Source: Rhodocyclaceae bacterium
Lineage (GTDB): Bacteria; Pseudomonadota; Gammaproteobacteria; Burkholderiales; Rhodocyclaceae
Assembly: GCA_016704145.1 (NCBI GenBank)
Contig: JADJAS010000007.1
Coordinates: 1,736,001 to 1,800,000, forward strand
Direction: 5' to 3'
DNA length: 64,000 bases
Shown: in pieces, positions 23,086-30,943 of the stretch
Position numbering within the stretch: position 1 is the first letter of the stretch
How the letters are laid out: each line of letters begins with the position of its first letter
Position numbers and translations under genes: made by a program
Notes under the pieces: generated by a model
Told to the model about the DNA's origin: nothing
What the model saw: the letters and a program-made list of their open reading frames with translations, nothing else
Databases searched by the model: none

Positions 23086-23813
23086 GCGGCCACTCCGGGC
23101 GTGGCGGCCAGCACGGCGGCCGCGTCGCGCGGCGCGTTGGGTTTGTCCTCGACGACATGGCCATCGCGGAAAAGAATGATGCGCTTGGCGAACTCGGCGA
23201 CATCATGCTCGTGCGTCACCAGCACGATGGTGATGCCATCGCGGTTGAGCGCTTGCAGCAGCGCCATGATCTCGACGCTGGTACGCGAATCGAGCGCGCC
23301 GGTGGGCTCGTCGGCCAGCACCAGTTGCGGATCGTTGGCCAGTGCGCGGGCGATGGCGACGCGCTGCTGCTGGCCACCCGACAACTGGGTTGGCTGGTGG
23401 TCGAGCCGGTCGGCCAGCCCGACCTGGGCCAGGCGCCGTTGCGCGCGCTCGTGGCGTGCCTGCGGCGCAACGCCCGCATAGAGCAGTGGCAAGGCGACGT
23501 TGTCGCACGCGCTGGTGCGCGCGAGCAGGTTGAAGTGCTGGAAGACGAAGCCGATCTTGCGGTTGCGCACGGCGGCCAGGTCGTCGCCCGCCAGCCGGGA
23601 CACTTCCTGGCCGCCCAGCCAGTAGCGGCCGGATGTGGGCGAATCCAGGCAGCCGAGCATGTTCATGAAAGTGGACTTGCCGGAGCCGGAGGGTCCCATG
23701 ACCGCCACGAATTCGCCGGTGTCGATCTCGATCGATACGCCGCGCAAGGCATGCACCACCGTGCTGCCCATGACGTATTGCTTGGCCAGTTCGGCCGTGC
23801 GGATCAGCGCCAC
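23082..23813 (-). CDS. ABC transporter ATP-binding protein (MacB/LolD type)
   Basis: 243 residues with a GTG start at 23813; no ATG is available in frame, and the open frame upstream overlaps the adaptor gene. Walker A GPSGSGKSTFMN, Q-loop FVFQHFNLL, signature LSGGQQQRVAIARAL, Walker B LVLADEPTGALDS and switch His THEHDVAEF are all intact. Energises the MacB-like permease. Confidence 0.92.
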   Translation of the reverse strand: MALIRTAELAKQYVMGSTVVHALRGVSIEIDTGEFVAVMGPSGSGKSTFMNMLGCLDSPTSGRYWLGGQEVSRLAGDDLAAVRNRKIGFVFQHFNLLARTSACDNVALPLLYAGVAPQARHERAQRRLAQVGLADRLDHQPTQLSGGQQQRVAIARALANDPQLVLADEPTGALDSRTSVEIMALLQALNRDGITIVLVTHEHDVAEFAKRIILFRDGHVVEDKPNAPRDAAAVLAATPGVAA

Positions 23814-23824
23814 GTCGGCGACGC

Positions 23825-25093
23825 TTAGAACATCCGCGGGCCGCCGGGGGTGGCCGGCTTGGCCGGGGCGGTGGCGCCGACGATGACTTCCATGCCTTCG
23901 CGGACGTCGCCGGCGGTGATTTCCGTGGCCGTGCCGTCGGTGATGCCGGTCTCGATCGGGATGGCTTTCGGTTTGCCGCCCTCGTCGAGCGCCCATACCT
24001 GGCTGGGCGGCTTGCCGCGTTTTCCGGGACCGCCGGCTCCACCAGCCGGCGTGCCGCCGGGGCTGACTTTGGCGGCGTCCTTTTCGCTCTCGGGCTTGAA
24101 GCGCAGCACCGCGTTGGCCACCTTGAGCACCTTGTCCTTCTTCGCCGTGACGATGCGCACGTTGGCCGTCATGCCGGGCAGCAGCATCAGGTCGTCGTTG
24201 CTGGCCGTGACGATGACGGTGTACGTGACGACGTTGGAGACTACCGTGGCGGCCTTGCGCACCTGCCGTACTTCGCCCTCGAAGCGGCGCTGGGGAAAGG
24301 CATCGACCGTGAAATTGGCGCGCTGGCCGATGGCGACGCGGCCGACGTCGGCCTCGTCGATGGAAGTCTCCACCTGCATGTCGGAAAGATTGCGGGCGAT
24401 GACGAACAGCTCGGGCGCCTGCAAACTGGCGGCGACCGTCTGTCCCGGTTCGACGCTGCGCTTGACGACGATGCCATCGACCGGCGAGCGAATCTCCGTG
24501 CGGCCCAGGTCGACTTTCGCCTGCGCCACCTGCGCTTCGCGCTGCCCCACCACTGACTCGCTGTTCTTGACTTGTGCCTCGGTCAGCCGCACTTGCGCGA
24601 TGGCGCCGTCGAGCGTTGTCCTGGCCTTGTCACGGTCCGCCGGCGAGATGAAGTTCTTCGACAGCAGCAGGCTCTTGCGGTCGAAGTCGCGCTGCGCCTC
24701 GGCGAGATTGACTTGCGCCTGGTACGCCAGGGCACGCTGCACGTTCACCGCCGAGCGTGTCGCCTCGAGGTCGGCTTCAGTCTGCCGCAGCTTGTACCGA
24801 TAGGTCTCCGGATCGATGCGCGCGACTAACTGGCCGGCTTTTACCGGTGAATTGAAATCGACCAGGATTTCCTTGATCTGGCCGGAAATCTGCGAGCCGA
24901 CCTGTACCGTGGACACCGGATTGAGCGTGCCGGCGGCGGAGACGGCGGCGGTCAGCGGCCCGCTCTCGACGGTGGCGAATTTGTAGGTGGTCTGCTTGCC
25001 GTTGGTCGCGAAATACCGGTAGCCGCCGTACGCCGCGGCAATCAGGGCGATGGCGAAAGCCAGAAAAAATGCGCGACGCTTCATGCCGCGCAT
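23825..25093 (-). CDS. MacA-type periplasmic adaptor (membrane fusion protein)
   Basis: 422 residues from ATG 25093 (or 25084). One N-terminal membrane anchor is followed by biotinyl-lipoyl halves around a long coiled-coil hairpin (about 90-200) and beta-barrel (VETSIDEADVGRVAIGQ). It links the ABC permease to an outer membrane factor. Residues 342-349, KVSPGGTP, in a Gly/Pro-rich loop are a dispersed-repeat insertion not expected in the family. First gene of the three-gene minus-strand operon. Confidence 0.9.
   Translation of the reverse strand: MRGMKRRAFFLAFAIALIAAAYGGYRYFATNGKQTTYKFATVESGPLTAAVSAAGTLNPVSTVQVGSQISGQIKEILVDFNSPVKAGQLVARIDPETYRYKLRQTEADLEATRSAVNVQRALAYQAQVNLAEAQRDFDRKSLLLSKNFISPADRDKARTTLDGAIAQVRLTEAQVKNSESVVGQREAQVAQAKVDLGRTEIRSPVDGIVVKRSVEPGQTVAASLQAPELFVIARNLSDMQVETSIDEADVGRVAIGQRANFTVDAFPQRRFEGEVRQVRKAATVVSNVVTYTVIVTASNDDLMLLPGMTANVRIVTAKKDKVLKVANAVLRFKPESEKDAAKVSPGGTPAGGAGGPGKRGKPPSQVWALDEGGKPKAIPIETGITDGTATEITAGDVREGMEVIVGATAPAKPATPGGPRMF
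24048..24070 (+). repeat. Dispersed repeat copy in the MacA-like gene
   Basis: 21 of 23 bases match. Read on the minus strand as KVSPGGTP inside a low-complexity loop. Confidence 0.82.
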
Positions 25094-25260
25094 TCTAGCC
25101 CAGGGCTTCGATGGGCCTCTGTAAGCAGATGTTGGATTAGATCGAGATAAATAGTAGTGTTTCCGCGAGATAATTGCGGTACAAGGCGGGACGTACTTGA
25201 ATAGAGCGGGATCGAAAATCAAGTGACTTGCCTATGGAGCAAGCGAGAAACCGCCAGATT

Positions 25261-25629
25261 TTAGTTCAAGTCGCCAGCTTCGCTAAACATGTCAGGCTGG
25301 CGGTCAGCGACCAGACGAGCTTTAATCCTCGCGACGATCTTATAAACAGTCTGAACGGCAATTCGATACTCAGCGGCAAGCTCACCGTGATTACGGCCGT
25401 TGAATTTCCCGTAGATCTCAAGGTGCTTGCGATTAACCTCGAATATGAAATTCTTCGGGATGTAGGTGACTTGCCCACCCCAGTCCTGGGCAATGGCCTC
25501 GGCGACCTCAATGCCGATCAGATCAGCATCACCCTCGGTAAGGGCAGCCTTCGAAACAAGGAGATGAGTGACCTTGCTGGCTAGGTCGGCCAACAACTCG
25601 GCTGAGCCTTTATGAAATAGCTGAGTCAT
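25261..25629 (-). CDS. mor: Mor-family phage transcription activator
   Basis: 122 residues. The C-terminal half (IPKNFIFEVNRKHLEIYG, then FNGRNHGELAAEYRIAVQTVYKIV) is the Mor/C DNA-binding domain with its helix-turn-helix. In Mu, Mor activates the middle promoter. It overlaps the gemA end by 20 bases. It is retained although most early genes are gone. Confidence 0.85.
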   Translation of the reverse strand: MTQLFHKGSAELLADLASKVTHLLVSKAALTEGDADLIGIEVAEAIAQDWGGQVTYIPKNFIFEVNRKHLEIYGKFNGRNHGELAAEYRIAVQTVYKIVARIKARLVADRQPDMFSEAGDLN

Positions 25630-26239
25630 GATCCGTCGTTACGGTCTTCAATTCCCCCCACGCCGAACACATTGCATCAAACGTCCTGCGAGACCAGGCC
25701 AATTCAAGTGCCCCATTTATTCGGCGCGAATGAGCATCTGGTAAGGGTATTGTTCTGAATATCTCCAACAGCTGTTCGATGGCTCTAGGAAGAAAGCGCA
25801 TCGCCCATTTCTTCAGCGCCTCGATAACCGCCGAAGCCTGGTCCTGATTGATCCAGTGCAGATCGTCGATACCTGTCATGCGTCGAACGTAGGCCGCCAG
25901 GGCTGCCTCCGACGGATTTCGAAGAGCGCCGAGATCGCGCAAAAGCAGCCACAGGGCACGAATTTTCTTGCTCTGTTCATCTAGGGCCAACCTACGGCTT
26001 GGTTTAGTGGTTGCAGTTTTCCCGCCCTTGGCCCTGACGACAAAACCAAGGCGCCGCATATAAGACATCACGCGGTCAAGCTCGAGATTATTGAGTTCTG
26101 CCGAACTGGTCTTGCCGCCCCCTTGGGCGGCCAGTATCCCCCGGTACTGCTCATCATCGAGACCAAGTTGCTGCTTGGCGACATGCACCAGGGTAATAAG
26201 TCTGGCCCGGCAATAAGCTGGATCGCGAGACACCGTCAT
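25610..26239 (-). CDS. gemA: GemA-like regulatory protein (Mu gp16 family)
   Basis: 209 residues. ITLVHVAKQQLGLDDEQYRGIL at the N-terminus and the KKIRALWLLLRDLGALRNPS and YVRRMTGID motifs are hallmarks of the phage gp16/GemA family, linked in Mu to host gene expression and DNA supercoiling. The ATG overlaps the stop of the preceding small gene. Confidence 0.86.
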   Translation of the reverse strand: MTVSRDPAYCRARLITLVHVAKQQLGLDDEQYRGILAAQGGGKTSSAELNNLELDRVMSYMRRLGFVVRAKGGKTATTKPSRRLALDEQSKKIRALWLLLRDLGALRNPSEAALAAYVRRMTGIDDLHWINQDQASAVIEALKKWAMRFLPRAIEQLLEIFRTIPLPDAHSRRINGALELAWSRRTFDAMCSAWGELKTVTTDHDSAIS

Positions 26240-26493
26240 GTCCTCCGATAGGTCTTGGTGAGATCGCTCTTGACGCAGCGTCCTCGGCGGCGCACTACGT
26301 TGGCCAGGCGTGCACGGCTGTGATGGCTGTGTTGCGCCTGGCGCAGCAGGCCGAAATAGCTGTTGGCCACGGCGAGGTCCGTGCTGATGTCGAACAGGTC
26401 GTAAGCAACCTTGTAGTTGTGCGTCTTCATCACTCTGCCGGCGTACTCTTCGCCGGCCGCGAGGTTTTCCTTGATCAACGGGTGCTCGCTCAT
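26236..26493 (-). CDS. Small protein upstream of gemA, unknown
   Basis: 85 residues. MSEHPLIKENLAAGEEYAGR is unlike any family I recognise. The C-terminal third is Arg-rich. It overlaps gemA by 4 bases (ATGA), supporting translation. Its start lies exactly where plus-strand phage structural sequence begins, so it may have lost upstream context by the rearrangement. Confidence 0.45.
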   Translation of the reverse strand: MSEHPLIKENLAAGEEYAGRVMKTHNYKVAYDLFDISTDLAVANSYFGLLRQAQHSHHSRARLANVVRRRGRCVKSDLTKTYRRT

Positions 26494-26697
26494 GACACCA
26501 TCGAGAACAACGTGGCCATCGCTTTCGGCGCGCCCTCGGCCAACTGGGGCGTCATCGCCGGCTGGACCAGCAACGACGCGGCAACGGCGGGCAACGCCTG
26601 GGACTGGTCGGTGCTGGCGACGCCAAAGACCGTCAATAACGGCGACGCGGCGCCCAGCTTCCCGGCATCTGCCATGTCGATACAGATCGACGCCTGA
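26494..26697 (+). pseudogene. 3' fragment of a phage tail-associated gene
   Basis: An open frame without a proper start reads NNVAIAFGAPSANWGVIAGW and PKTVNNGDAAPSFPAS, which resembles the C-terminus of a small phage structural protein that I recall from tail regions. The 5' part is missing; the adjoining sequence belongs to a minus-strand gene. It marks a deletion or inversion joint. Confidence 0.6.
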
Positions 26698-26703
26698 TGC
26701 CCC

Positions 26704-26931
26704 ATGTCATGGCGCGGCAATTGCCTGATTTTCGCCGTGGCGCTCTGGCTGCGGGTCGGCGGCTATCTGGTGGTGCGGCGCAGCCGTTGGGGCTGGTGGC
26801 CGCACTTCCTGCACGGCCGGCGCGGCCGCGATGGCAAGTTGCGCGTGGTCGGCTATGCGCCCATCAAGCCGCGCCGGAAAGCCGTGCCACCGCCGTTGTT
26901 CCGCGGCACGGTGCATTGGGGGGATAACTGA
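26704..26931 (+). CDS. Small phage protein with hydrophobic N-terminus
   Basis: 75 residues: MSWRGNCLIFAVALWLRVGG followed by a basic, Trp-rich segment (RRSRWGWWPHFLHGRR) and a Pro-rich tail. Similar small phage proteins are common in Mu-like and lambda-like tails of proteobacteria. The function is unknown. Confidence 0.6.
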   Translation: MSWRGNCLIFAVALWLRVGGYLVVRRSRWGWWPHFLHGRRGRDGKLRVVGYAPIKPRRKAVPPPLFRGTVHWGDN

Positions 26932-26949
26932 GCATGAGGAGGCATCAAC

Positions 26950-29475
26950 ATGGCCCTGATCGATGACATCCGCGCCCTGCCGGCTGATCTGCTGGCCACG
27001 CGCGACACCGCGCAGATCGCGGCGGCGCTGCCGCCAGTGTCGCGCCTCGTGCCGACCGAGATCGGCAACGGCACCGTGTTGGAGACACTTGGCCTGGCCG
27101 TCGGCAATGCGCTGTTGGACGTGCTCTACAACGCGCCAGACTTTCGGTATGTCAAACCGCTGCTCGAACAAGGCCGGCTGCGGATTGACGCGCCGTCGGC
27201 CCGCGCCGCGCTCGATGGCATCGCCGCCGCCGGGATCGCCGCCGGCTTTGGTGCGGCCCAAGCCGAGGCGCTCCGGTATTTCGAATCGAAGGGCATGGCC
27301 ATCACCTGGGGCTGGCGCGAGATGGAAGCCGCCGCCCATGCCCGCGCCTTCACCGTGGCCGGCGTGACCAAGCTCGACGTGCTGCAGGACATCCGCGGCG
27401 CGCTGCAGCGCGCCCTGAACGAGGGGCGCACCTACGCGCAGTTCAAGGACGAGCTGATCCCGCTGCTGCAGAAGAAGGGCTGGTGGGGCAAGATGGCGCA
27501 GACCGACATGGAAACCGGCGAGATGGCCGGCAAGGGCCTCACGCCCCGCCGGCTGGAGACGATCTTCCGCGCCAACGTCCAGTCCTCCTATATGGCGGGG
27601 CGTTACAAGGCCCACATGGAAAACGTCGGCGACCGGCCCTGGTGGATGTACGTCGCGATCATGGACAGCCACACCCGGCCGCAGCACAGCGCCCTCAACG
27701 GCCGCACGTTTCGCTACGATGACCCGTTCTGGCAGAAGTTCTACCCGCCGAACGGCTTCAACTGCTTCCCGGCCGGCACGTCGGTACGCGGCAAGGCCGA
27801 GGTCGGGCTAAAAACCTTCTACGCGGGAAAAATGGTGGAGCTGCGCACGCGCCTCGGGCACCGGCTCACCGTTACCGCGAACCATCCCGTATTGACCGGG
27901 CGCGGCTGGCTGCCGGCGCACCTGATCGAGATAGGCGACCAGACGCTGGGCGCAGCGGGCGAAGTCGATGCCAAGGTGGTTGGGGTCGTAAATGACGAAC
28001 AGCCGCCAACCCTGGCCGAAGATCTCTTCGAGGCGCTCGCGGCGCAGGGACTTCGCGTCGTTCCAATGTCGACGCACGATTTCCACGCCGACGCGCACCT
28101 GCGGAAACCCGAAATCGAGATTGCGACGGCCGACCGCCGCTTGATGGATGAAGTCGACGCCGAGCTTCAGCAGCTCGTCCGCCAGCGGCAGTTCGGCGCC
28201 GGCAATGCCTATCTTGCCGACAGCGCGACGCAGCGGGCGGGCGTCGTCGCGGATACCGTGCTTGCGCAGCAGGCGGGAGATATTGCTCAGGCCGGCCCCG
28301 GTTTGTTTGGCGATGGCGCGCTTCGAGGTCAGCCCGGATCGGTAGAGGGAAAGAATGCGCCGCTCGATGTTGGCATCCTTGGCGTCGGCGGCCTGCCAGG
28401 CCGCGCCGCACTGCCGGGCCACGGCAGCGGGGTCGGTCTTGATGCCCGCCCACTTGATGATTTCGGCCTCGGAGCGATTACGCAGCGTTACACCGTGCCG
28501 GCGGAACAGTCGGTAGAACACGTCGCGGCTGCAACCGGCCTCCTTGGCGAGCTGCTTGAGGCTAACCCCGGCGCGATAGCGCTCGATGAAGTGGTCGAGA
28601 TTCGGCAATTCGATTGGGCGGGTCATGTGTATGACTTTCAGACTGAGACAGGTTTGATGATAGCGGGTGGGGTGATTATTCACAACTGCCGCTGTCGCGT
28701 GCGTGCCTTCACCGATGCTGCAGTCAGGAAGCGCGGCATCGCCACCTCGGCCTCGGCCCACCGTCTGGCGCAGGTCGATCTGCCCGATCCCTACCGGCCC
28801 GGCCAGACGCTGCCGCGCACCCGCTTCGAATACGCGCCCGGTAAATATATCGCGCCGGATATCGGCTGGGAGGGGAATCCGGGTGCAATGGCCCTCTGGG
28901 ACAAGGCGGCCACGCTGCCGGACTGTTCATGGAGCGATGCGGGTGTTGCCGATATGGCCGCGCGCCCGATTGTCGGCAACTGCCTCGGCATCGTTGCCGG
29001 CCAGCGCACCTGGAAGGATTTCGGCCGCGCCGATCTGCGCGATGTCCCGGTCGCGTTGCGGCACGCCTCTCCTGGAATGGTGGAGCGTGCCGCCACCAGG
29101 GAATACGCCGTCGAGGTATTGGCTGCCGAGCTTGGGCTGACCGCCGAGCAGTCGCAGCGCGTTATCAAGACGCCAGTCGAAACACTGGTGATCTGGCGCG
29201 ACTTGTTGCCGCACATGGTGGAAAAGGAAGCCGACGGACGAGAGCGCTATTCCCGCTTCATCCTGCCGACGCTGCTCGACCCCTTCGAGGTCTACCTGAC
29301 AGAGTATACGGATGGCCGTATGCGGCCGCGGTACATAGGGATTTTCCAGGGCGACCGCGACATGATGTGCATCGTGCGCCGCAATCGCGACGGCAGCTTC
29401 CTGTGGAATTTGATGCAGGCCGACACGAAGGCAATGAACAGGCATCGCGTCGGGGATCTGATATATGGTAAGTAG
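26950..29475 (+). CDS. Mu gpF-like head protein interrupted by an intein, with C-terminal PBECR-like nuclease domain
   Basis: 841 codons as translated, 533 after protein splicing. N-extein residues 1-271 contain the Mu F domain (LETIFRANVQSSYMAGR, then YVAIMDSHTRPQHSALNG), which ends at the conserved NGFN. The intein (residues 272-579) is followed by C-extein CRCRVRAF, which restores the usual gpF motif NGFNCRCR. The last ~110 residues (RYSRFILPTLLDPFEVYLTE, then IGIFQGDRDMMCIVRRN and MNRHRVGDLIYGK) resemble the phage PBECR (Barnase/EndoU/colicin/RelE-like) toxin-nuclease domains found on gpF proteins. Role: minor head morphogenesis. The ATG at 26950 follows GAGGCATCAAC. Confidence 0.88.
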   Translation: MALIDDIRALPADLLATRDTAQIAAALPPVSRLVPTEIGNGTVLETLGLAVGNALLDVLYNAPDFRYVKPLLEQGRLRIDAPSARAALDGIAAAGIAAGFGAAQAEALRYFESKGMAITWGWREMEAAAHARAFTVAGVTKLDVLQDIRGALQRALNEGRTYAQFKDELIPLLQKKGWWGKMAQTDMETGEMAGKGLTPRRLETIFRANVQSSYMAGRYKAHMENVGDRPWWMYVAIMDSHTRPQHSALNGRTFRYDDPFWQKFYPPNGFNCFPAGTSVRGKAEVGLKTFYAGKMVELRTRLGHRLTVTANHPVLTGRGWLPAHLIEIGDQTLGAAGEVDAKVVGVVNDEQPPTLAEDLFEALAAQGLRVVPMSTHDFHADAHLRKPEIEIATADRRLMDEVDAELQQLVRQRQFGAGNAYLADSATQRAGVVADTVLAQQAGDIAQAGPGLFGDGALRGQPGSVEGKNAPLDVGILGVGGLPGRAALPGHGSGVGLDARPLDDFGLGAITQRYTVPAEQSVEHVAAATGLLGELLEANPGAIALDEVVEIRQFDWAGHVYDFQTETGLMIAGGVIIHNCRCRVRAFTDAAVRKRGIATSASAHRLAQVDLPDPYRPGQTLPRTRFEYAPGKYIAPDIGWEGNPGAMALWDKAATLPDCSWSDAGVADMAARPIVGNCLGIVAGQRTWKDFGRADLRDVPVALRHASPGMVERAATREYAVEVLAAELGLTAEQSQRVIKTPVETLVIWRDLLPHMVEKEADGRERYSRFILPTLLDPFEVYLTEYTDGRMRPRYIGIFQGDRDMMCIVRRNRDGSFLWNLMQADTKAMNRHRVGDLIYGK
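27763..28686 (+). other. Intein in the gpF-like gene (308 residues)
   Basis: First residue Cys (CFPAGTSVRGKAEV, block A). Block B is LTVTANHPVLT with the TxxH motif. The C-terminal blocks F/G are GHVYDFQTETGLMIAGG and VIIHN, with the +1 extein Cys. The insertion point is inside the conserved NGFN/CRCR motif. The middle, about 160 residues, has no LAGLIDADG or HNH motif; it is low-complexity Ala/Gly/Leu sequence that looks like the shadow of the antisense gene at 27808-28626. All catalytic splicing residues I can check are present, so splicing is expected. Confidence 0.9.
27808..28626 (-). CDS. Vsr-like (EDxHD-type) homing endonuclease encoded antisense inside the intein
   Basis: 272 residues from ATG 28626; the whole gene lies within the intein. 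Two helix-turn-helix units, at about residues 19-46 (SLKQLAKEAGCSRDVFYRL) and 97-124 (TSKRAIAKQTGAGLSNIS), would bind DNA. Residues 148-215 carry a Vsr/EDxHD nuclease core: ADELLKLGVDF, VGRRNLDFGFP, RVGVEIVRRHW, then ERLEEIF and GWRLFVIYD, with acidic E151, D171, E182. Known precedent: Vsr-like homing endonucleases accompany fractured genes and split inteins in phage and metagenomes. Here it would cut intein-free gpF alleles. Fully antisense placement is unusual. The last ~35 residues overlap intein block A-B codons. Confidence 0.85.
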   Translation of the reverse strand: MTRPIELPNLDHFIERYRAGVSLKQLAKEAGCSRDVFYRLFRRHGVTLRNRSEAEIIKWAGIKTDPAAVARQCGAAWQAADAKDANIERRILSLYRSGLTSKRAIAKQTGAGLSNISRLLRKHGIRDDARPLRRAVGKIGIAGAELPLADELLKLGVDFIHQAAVGRRNLDFGFPQVRVGVEIVRRHWNDAKSLRRERLEEIFGQGWRLFVIYDPNHLGIDFARCAQRLVAYLDQVRRQPAAPGQYGMVRGNGEPVPEARAQLHHFSRVEGF

Positions 29476-29568
29476 TCGGTTCTCGGACTCCGCCTCCCAG
29501 GTGCGCTCGGCCCACTCTAACGCCGGTCATTGGCTCCTGTGCCCACCGGTTTCGATCCCGACTACTTA
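29469..29568. repeat. 11-bp perfect inverted repeat bracketing the gpF-gpG spacer
   Basis: TAAGTAGTCGG (29469-29479, over the gpF stop codon) and CCGACTACTTA (29558-29568) enclose 78 bases. Inside, CCGGT (29523-29527) can pair with ACCGG (29545-29549). The 3' side has GGTTTCGATCC, reminiscent of a tRNA T-arm, but D-arm and anticodon features are missing. It is a structured RNA or DNA element of unknown role. Confidence 0.5.
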
Positions 29569-29583
29569 TGCCGAGTATAGACC

Positions 29584-30105
29584 ATGACCGCCTTTAGGAT
29601 CGAAGTCACCGACGGGCCGGTAATCGACGCGCTCAACCAGTTGGCGGCGCAGGCCGCCGACCCGACCCCCGCCATGCGGGCCATCGCCGGCCTGCTGGAA
29701 CGGCAGGCCGAAGACAACTTCGCGGCCGAATCCGGCCCGCTCGGCAAGTGGCCGGCACTCAAGAATCCCGGTGAGCGCCGCAAGGGCGGCAAGATTCTCC
29801 AGGACACCGGACGCCTGGCCGCGTCGCTGCATTCATGGGCCACCGCCGACGAAGCCGGGGTGGGCGTCAGCGCCATCTATGCCGCCATCCACCAGCTCGG
29901 TGGGCAAACAAAGCCGCACGTAATCCTGCCGCGCAACAAGAAGGCGCTGGCCTTCGGCGGGCATGTGGTCAAGAAAGTGAACCATCCAGGATCGTTGATC
30001 CCCGCTCGCCCCTTCCTTCCTGTAACGCCATATGGGCGGCTGCAGGATGGGCTGGAAGAAGAAGTGCTCGATGCCATCCAGGCGCATCTGCTGGGAGCGG
30101 CATGA
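29584..30105 (+). CDS. Phage virion morphogenesis protein (Mu gpG-like)
   Basis: 173 residues. ALNQLAAQAADPTPAMRAIA, then GKWPALKNPGERRKGGKILQ and DTGRLAASLH are typical of Mu gpG / P2 tail completion family proteins, which act in head-tail completion. It follows the gpF gene after the structured spacer. Intact. Confidence 0.85.
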   Translation: MTAFRIEVTDGPVIDALNQLAAQAADPTPAMRAIAGLLERQAEDNFAAESGPLGKWPALKNPGERRKGGKILQDTGRLAASLHSWATADEAGVGVSAIYAAIHQLGGQTKPHVILPRNKKALAFGGHVVKKVNHPGSLIPARPFLPVTPYGRLQDGLEEEVLDAIQAHLLGAA

Positions 30106-30184
30106 AGCGTACCATTGTCGTTTATGGGCGGCAATCGCTCCCATCCGAATCCCTTCCCCCTGACCGATCCGCGCGCGCGCGGCG

Positions 30185-30943
30185 ATGATTCGCTCCATGC
30201 CGCACTCCCGCACCCGTGCCCTCGCCGCCCTCGCCGTCGAACTGACGGCGGCCGGCGAACCCACGCTGCGGGAACTGTTGGCCAGGCGGGGAGGGAATGT
30301 CGATTTCGCCAGCGGTGGCAAGATGCGCGACATGGCCTCGCCGACCCTGCCCACCGCCACGCTTGCCAAGCTCGACGGCGATGCCCGCGTTTATGTGCTG
30401 GGCAACGGCCGCCGAACTGGGCATGAGTATCTGTATGCCTTCGACGCCGAGACCGGCAAGGTGCTGGCGCAGCGCACCGACGGCCGGGTTGACGGCGTCG
30501 CCATGCCGGACGATCTCAAGGCCGCTGCCCTGAACAGAACCCGCCGCCTCGTCATGATTCACAACCACCCGGACAGCACGCCGTTTTCGGTCGGCGACAT
30601 GGATACCCTGGCGACTCATCCTGGTATTGCCGGTGTTGCCGTCCATGGCCATGACGGCACCTTCTGGCGCGTTGCCGCCTTGGAGCGCGGCAACATCGGC
30701 CAGGCGCTGCTCGACTTCCGCGATCCGATACGCCGCACGCTGCGTAACGAGGCCGCCGCGCTGCAAGGCGGCGACCTGCACTGGGCGGTCGGGGCGTCGC
30801 GATTGCAAGCGCTGGACCGGGCCGGCATCGTGCGCCTGGAGACCAACATCGACTGGGCATCCCACCCGCTGGCCGCGCAGGTTGAAAAAATAGCCGGGGT
30901 GCTCTACCCTGTGGCCATGAAAGCGAAAGGCAGCACGCCATGA
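30185..30943 (+). CDS. Phage protein with JAMM/MPN-like metalloprotease motif
   Basis: 252 residues (an in-frame ATG at 30197 is also possible). The segment MIHNHPDSTPFSVGDMD has H-x-H-x7-S-x2-D, the zinc-binding JAMM motif, at about residues 119-131. The upstream YLYAFDAETG region could supply the Glu. Possible roles are processing of a phage or host protein. It overlaps the following small gene (ATGA). Confidence 0.65.
   Translation: MIRSMPHSRTRALAALAVELTAAGEPTLRELLARRGGNVDFASGGKMRDMASPTLPTATLAKLDGDARVYVLGNGRRTGHEYLYAFDAETGKVLAQRTDGRVDGVAMPDDLKAAALNRTRRLVMIHNHPDSTPFSVGDMDTLATHPGIAGVAVHGHDGTFWRVAALERGNIGQALLDFRDPIRRTLRNEAAALQGGDLHWAVGASRLQALDRAGIVRLETNIDWASHPLAAQVEKIAGVLYPVAMKAKGSTP

Noticed and set aside
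29475..29568. tRNA gene suggested by the closing stem and GGTTTCGATCC
   Set aside because: No D-arm, anticodon arm or correct T-stem can be drawn, and no CCA follows.
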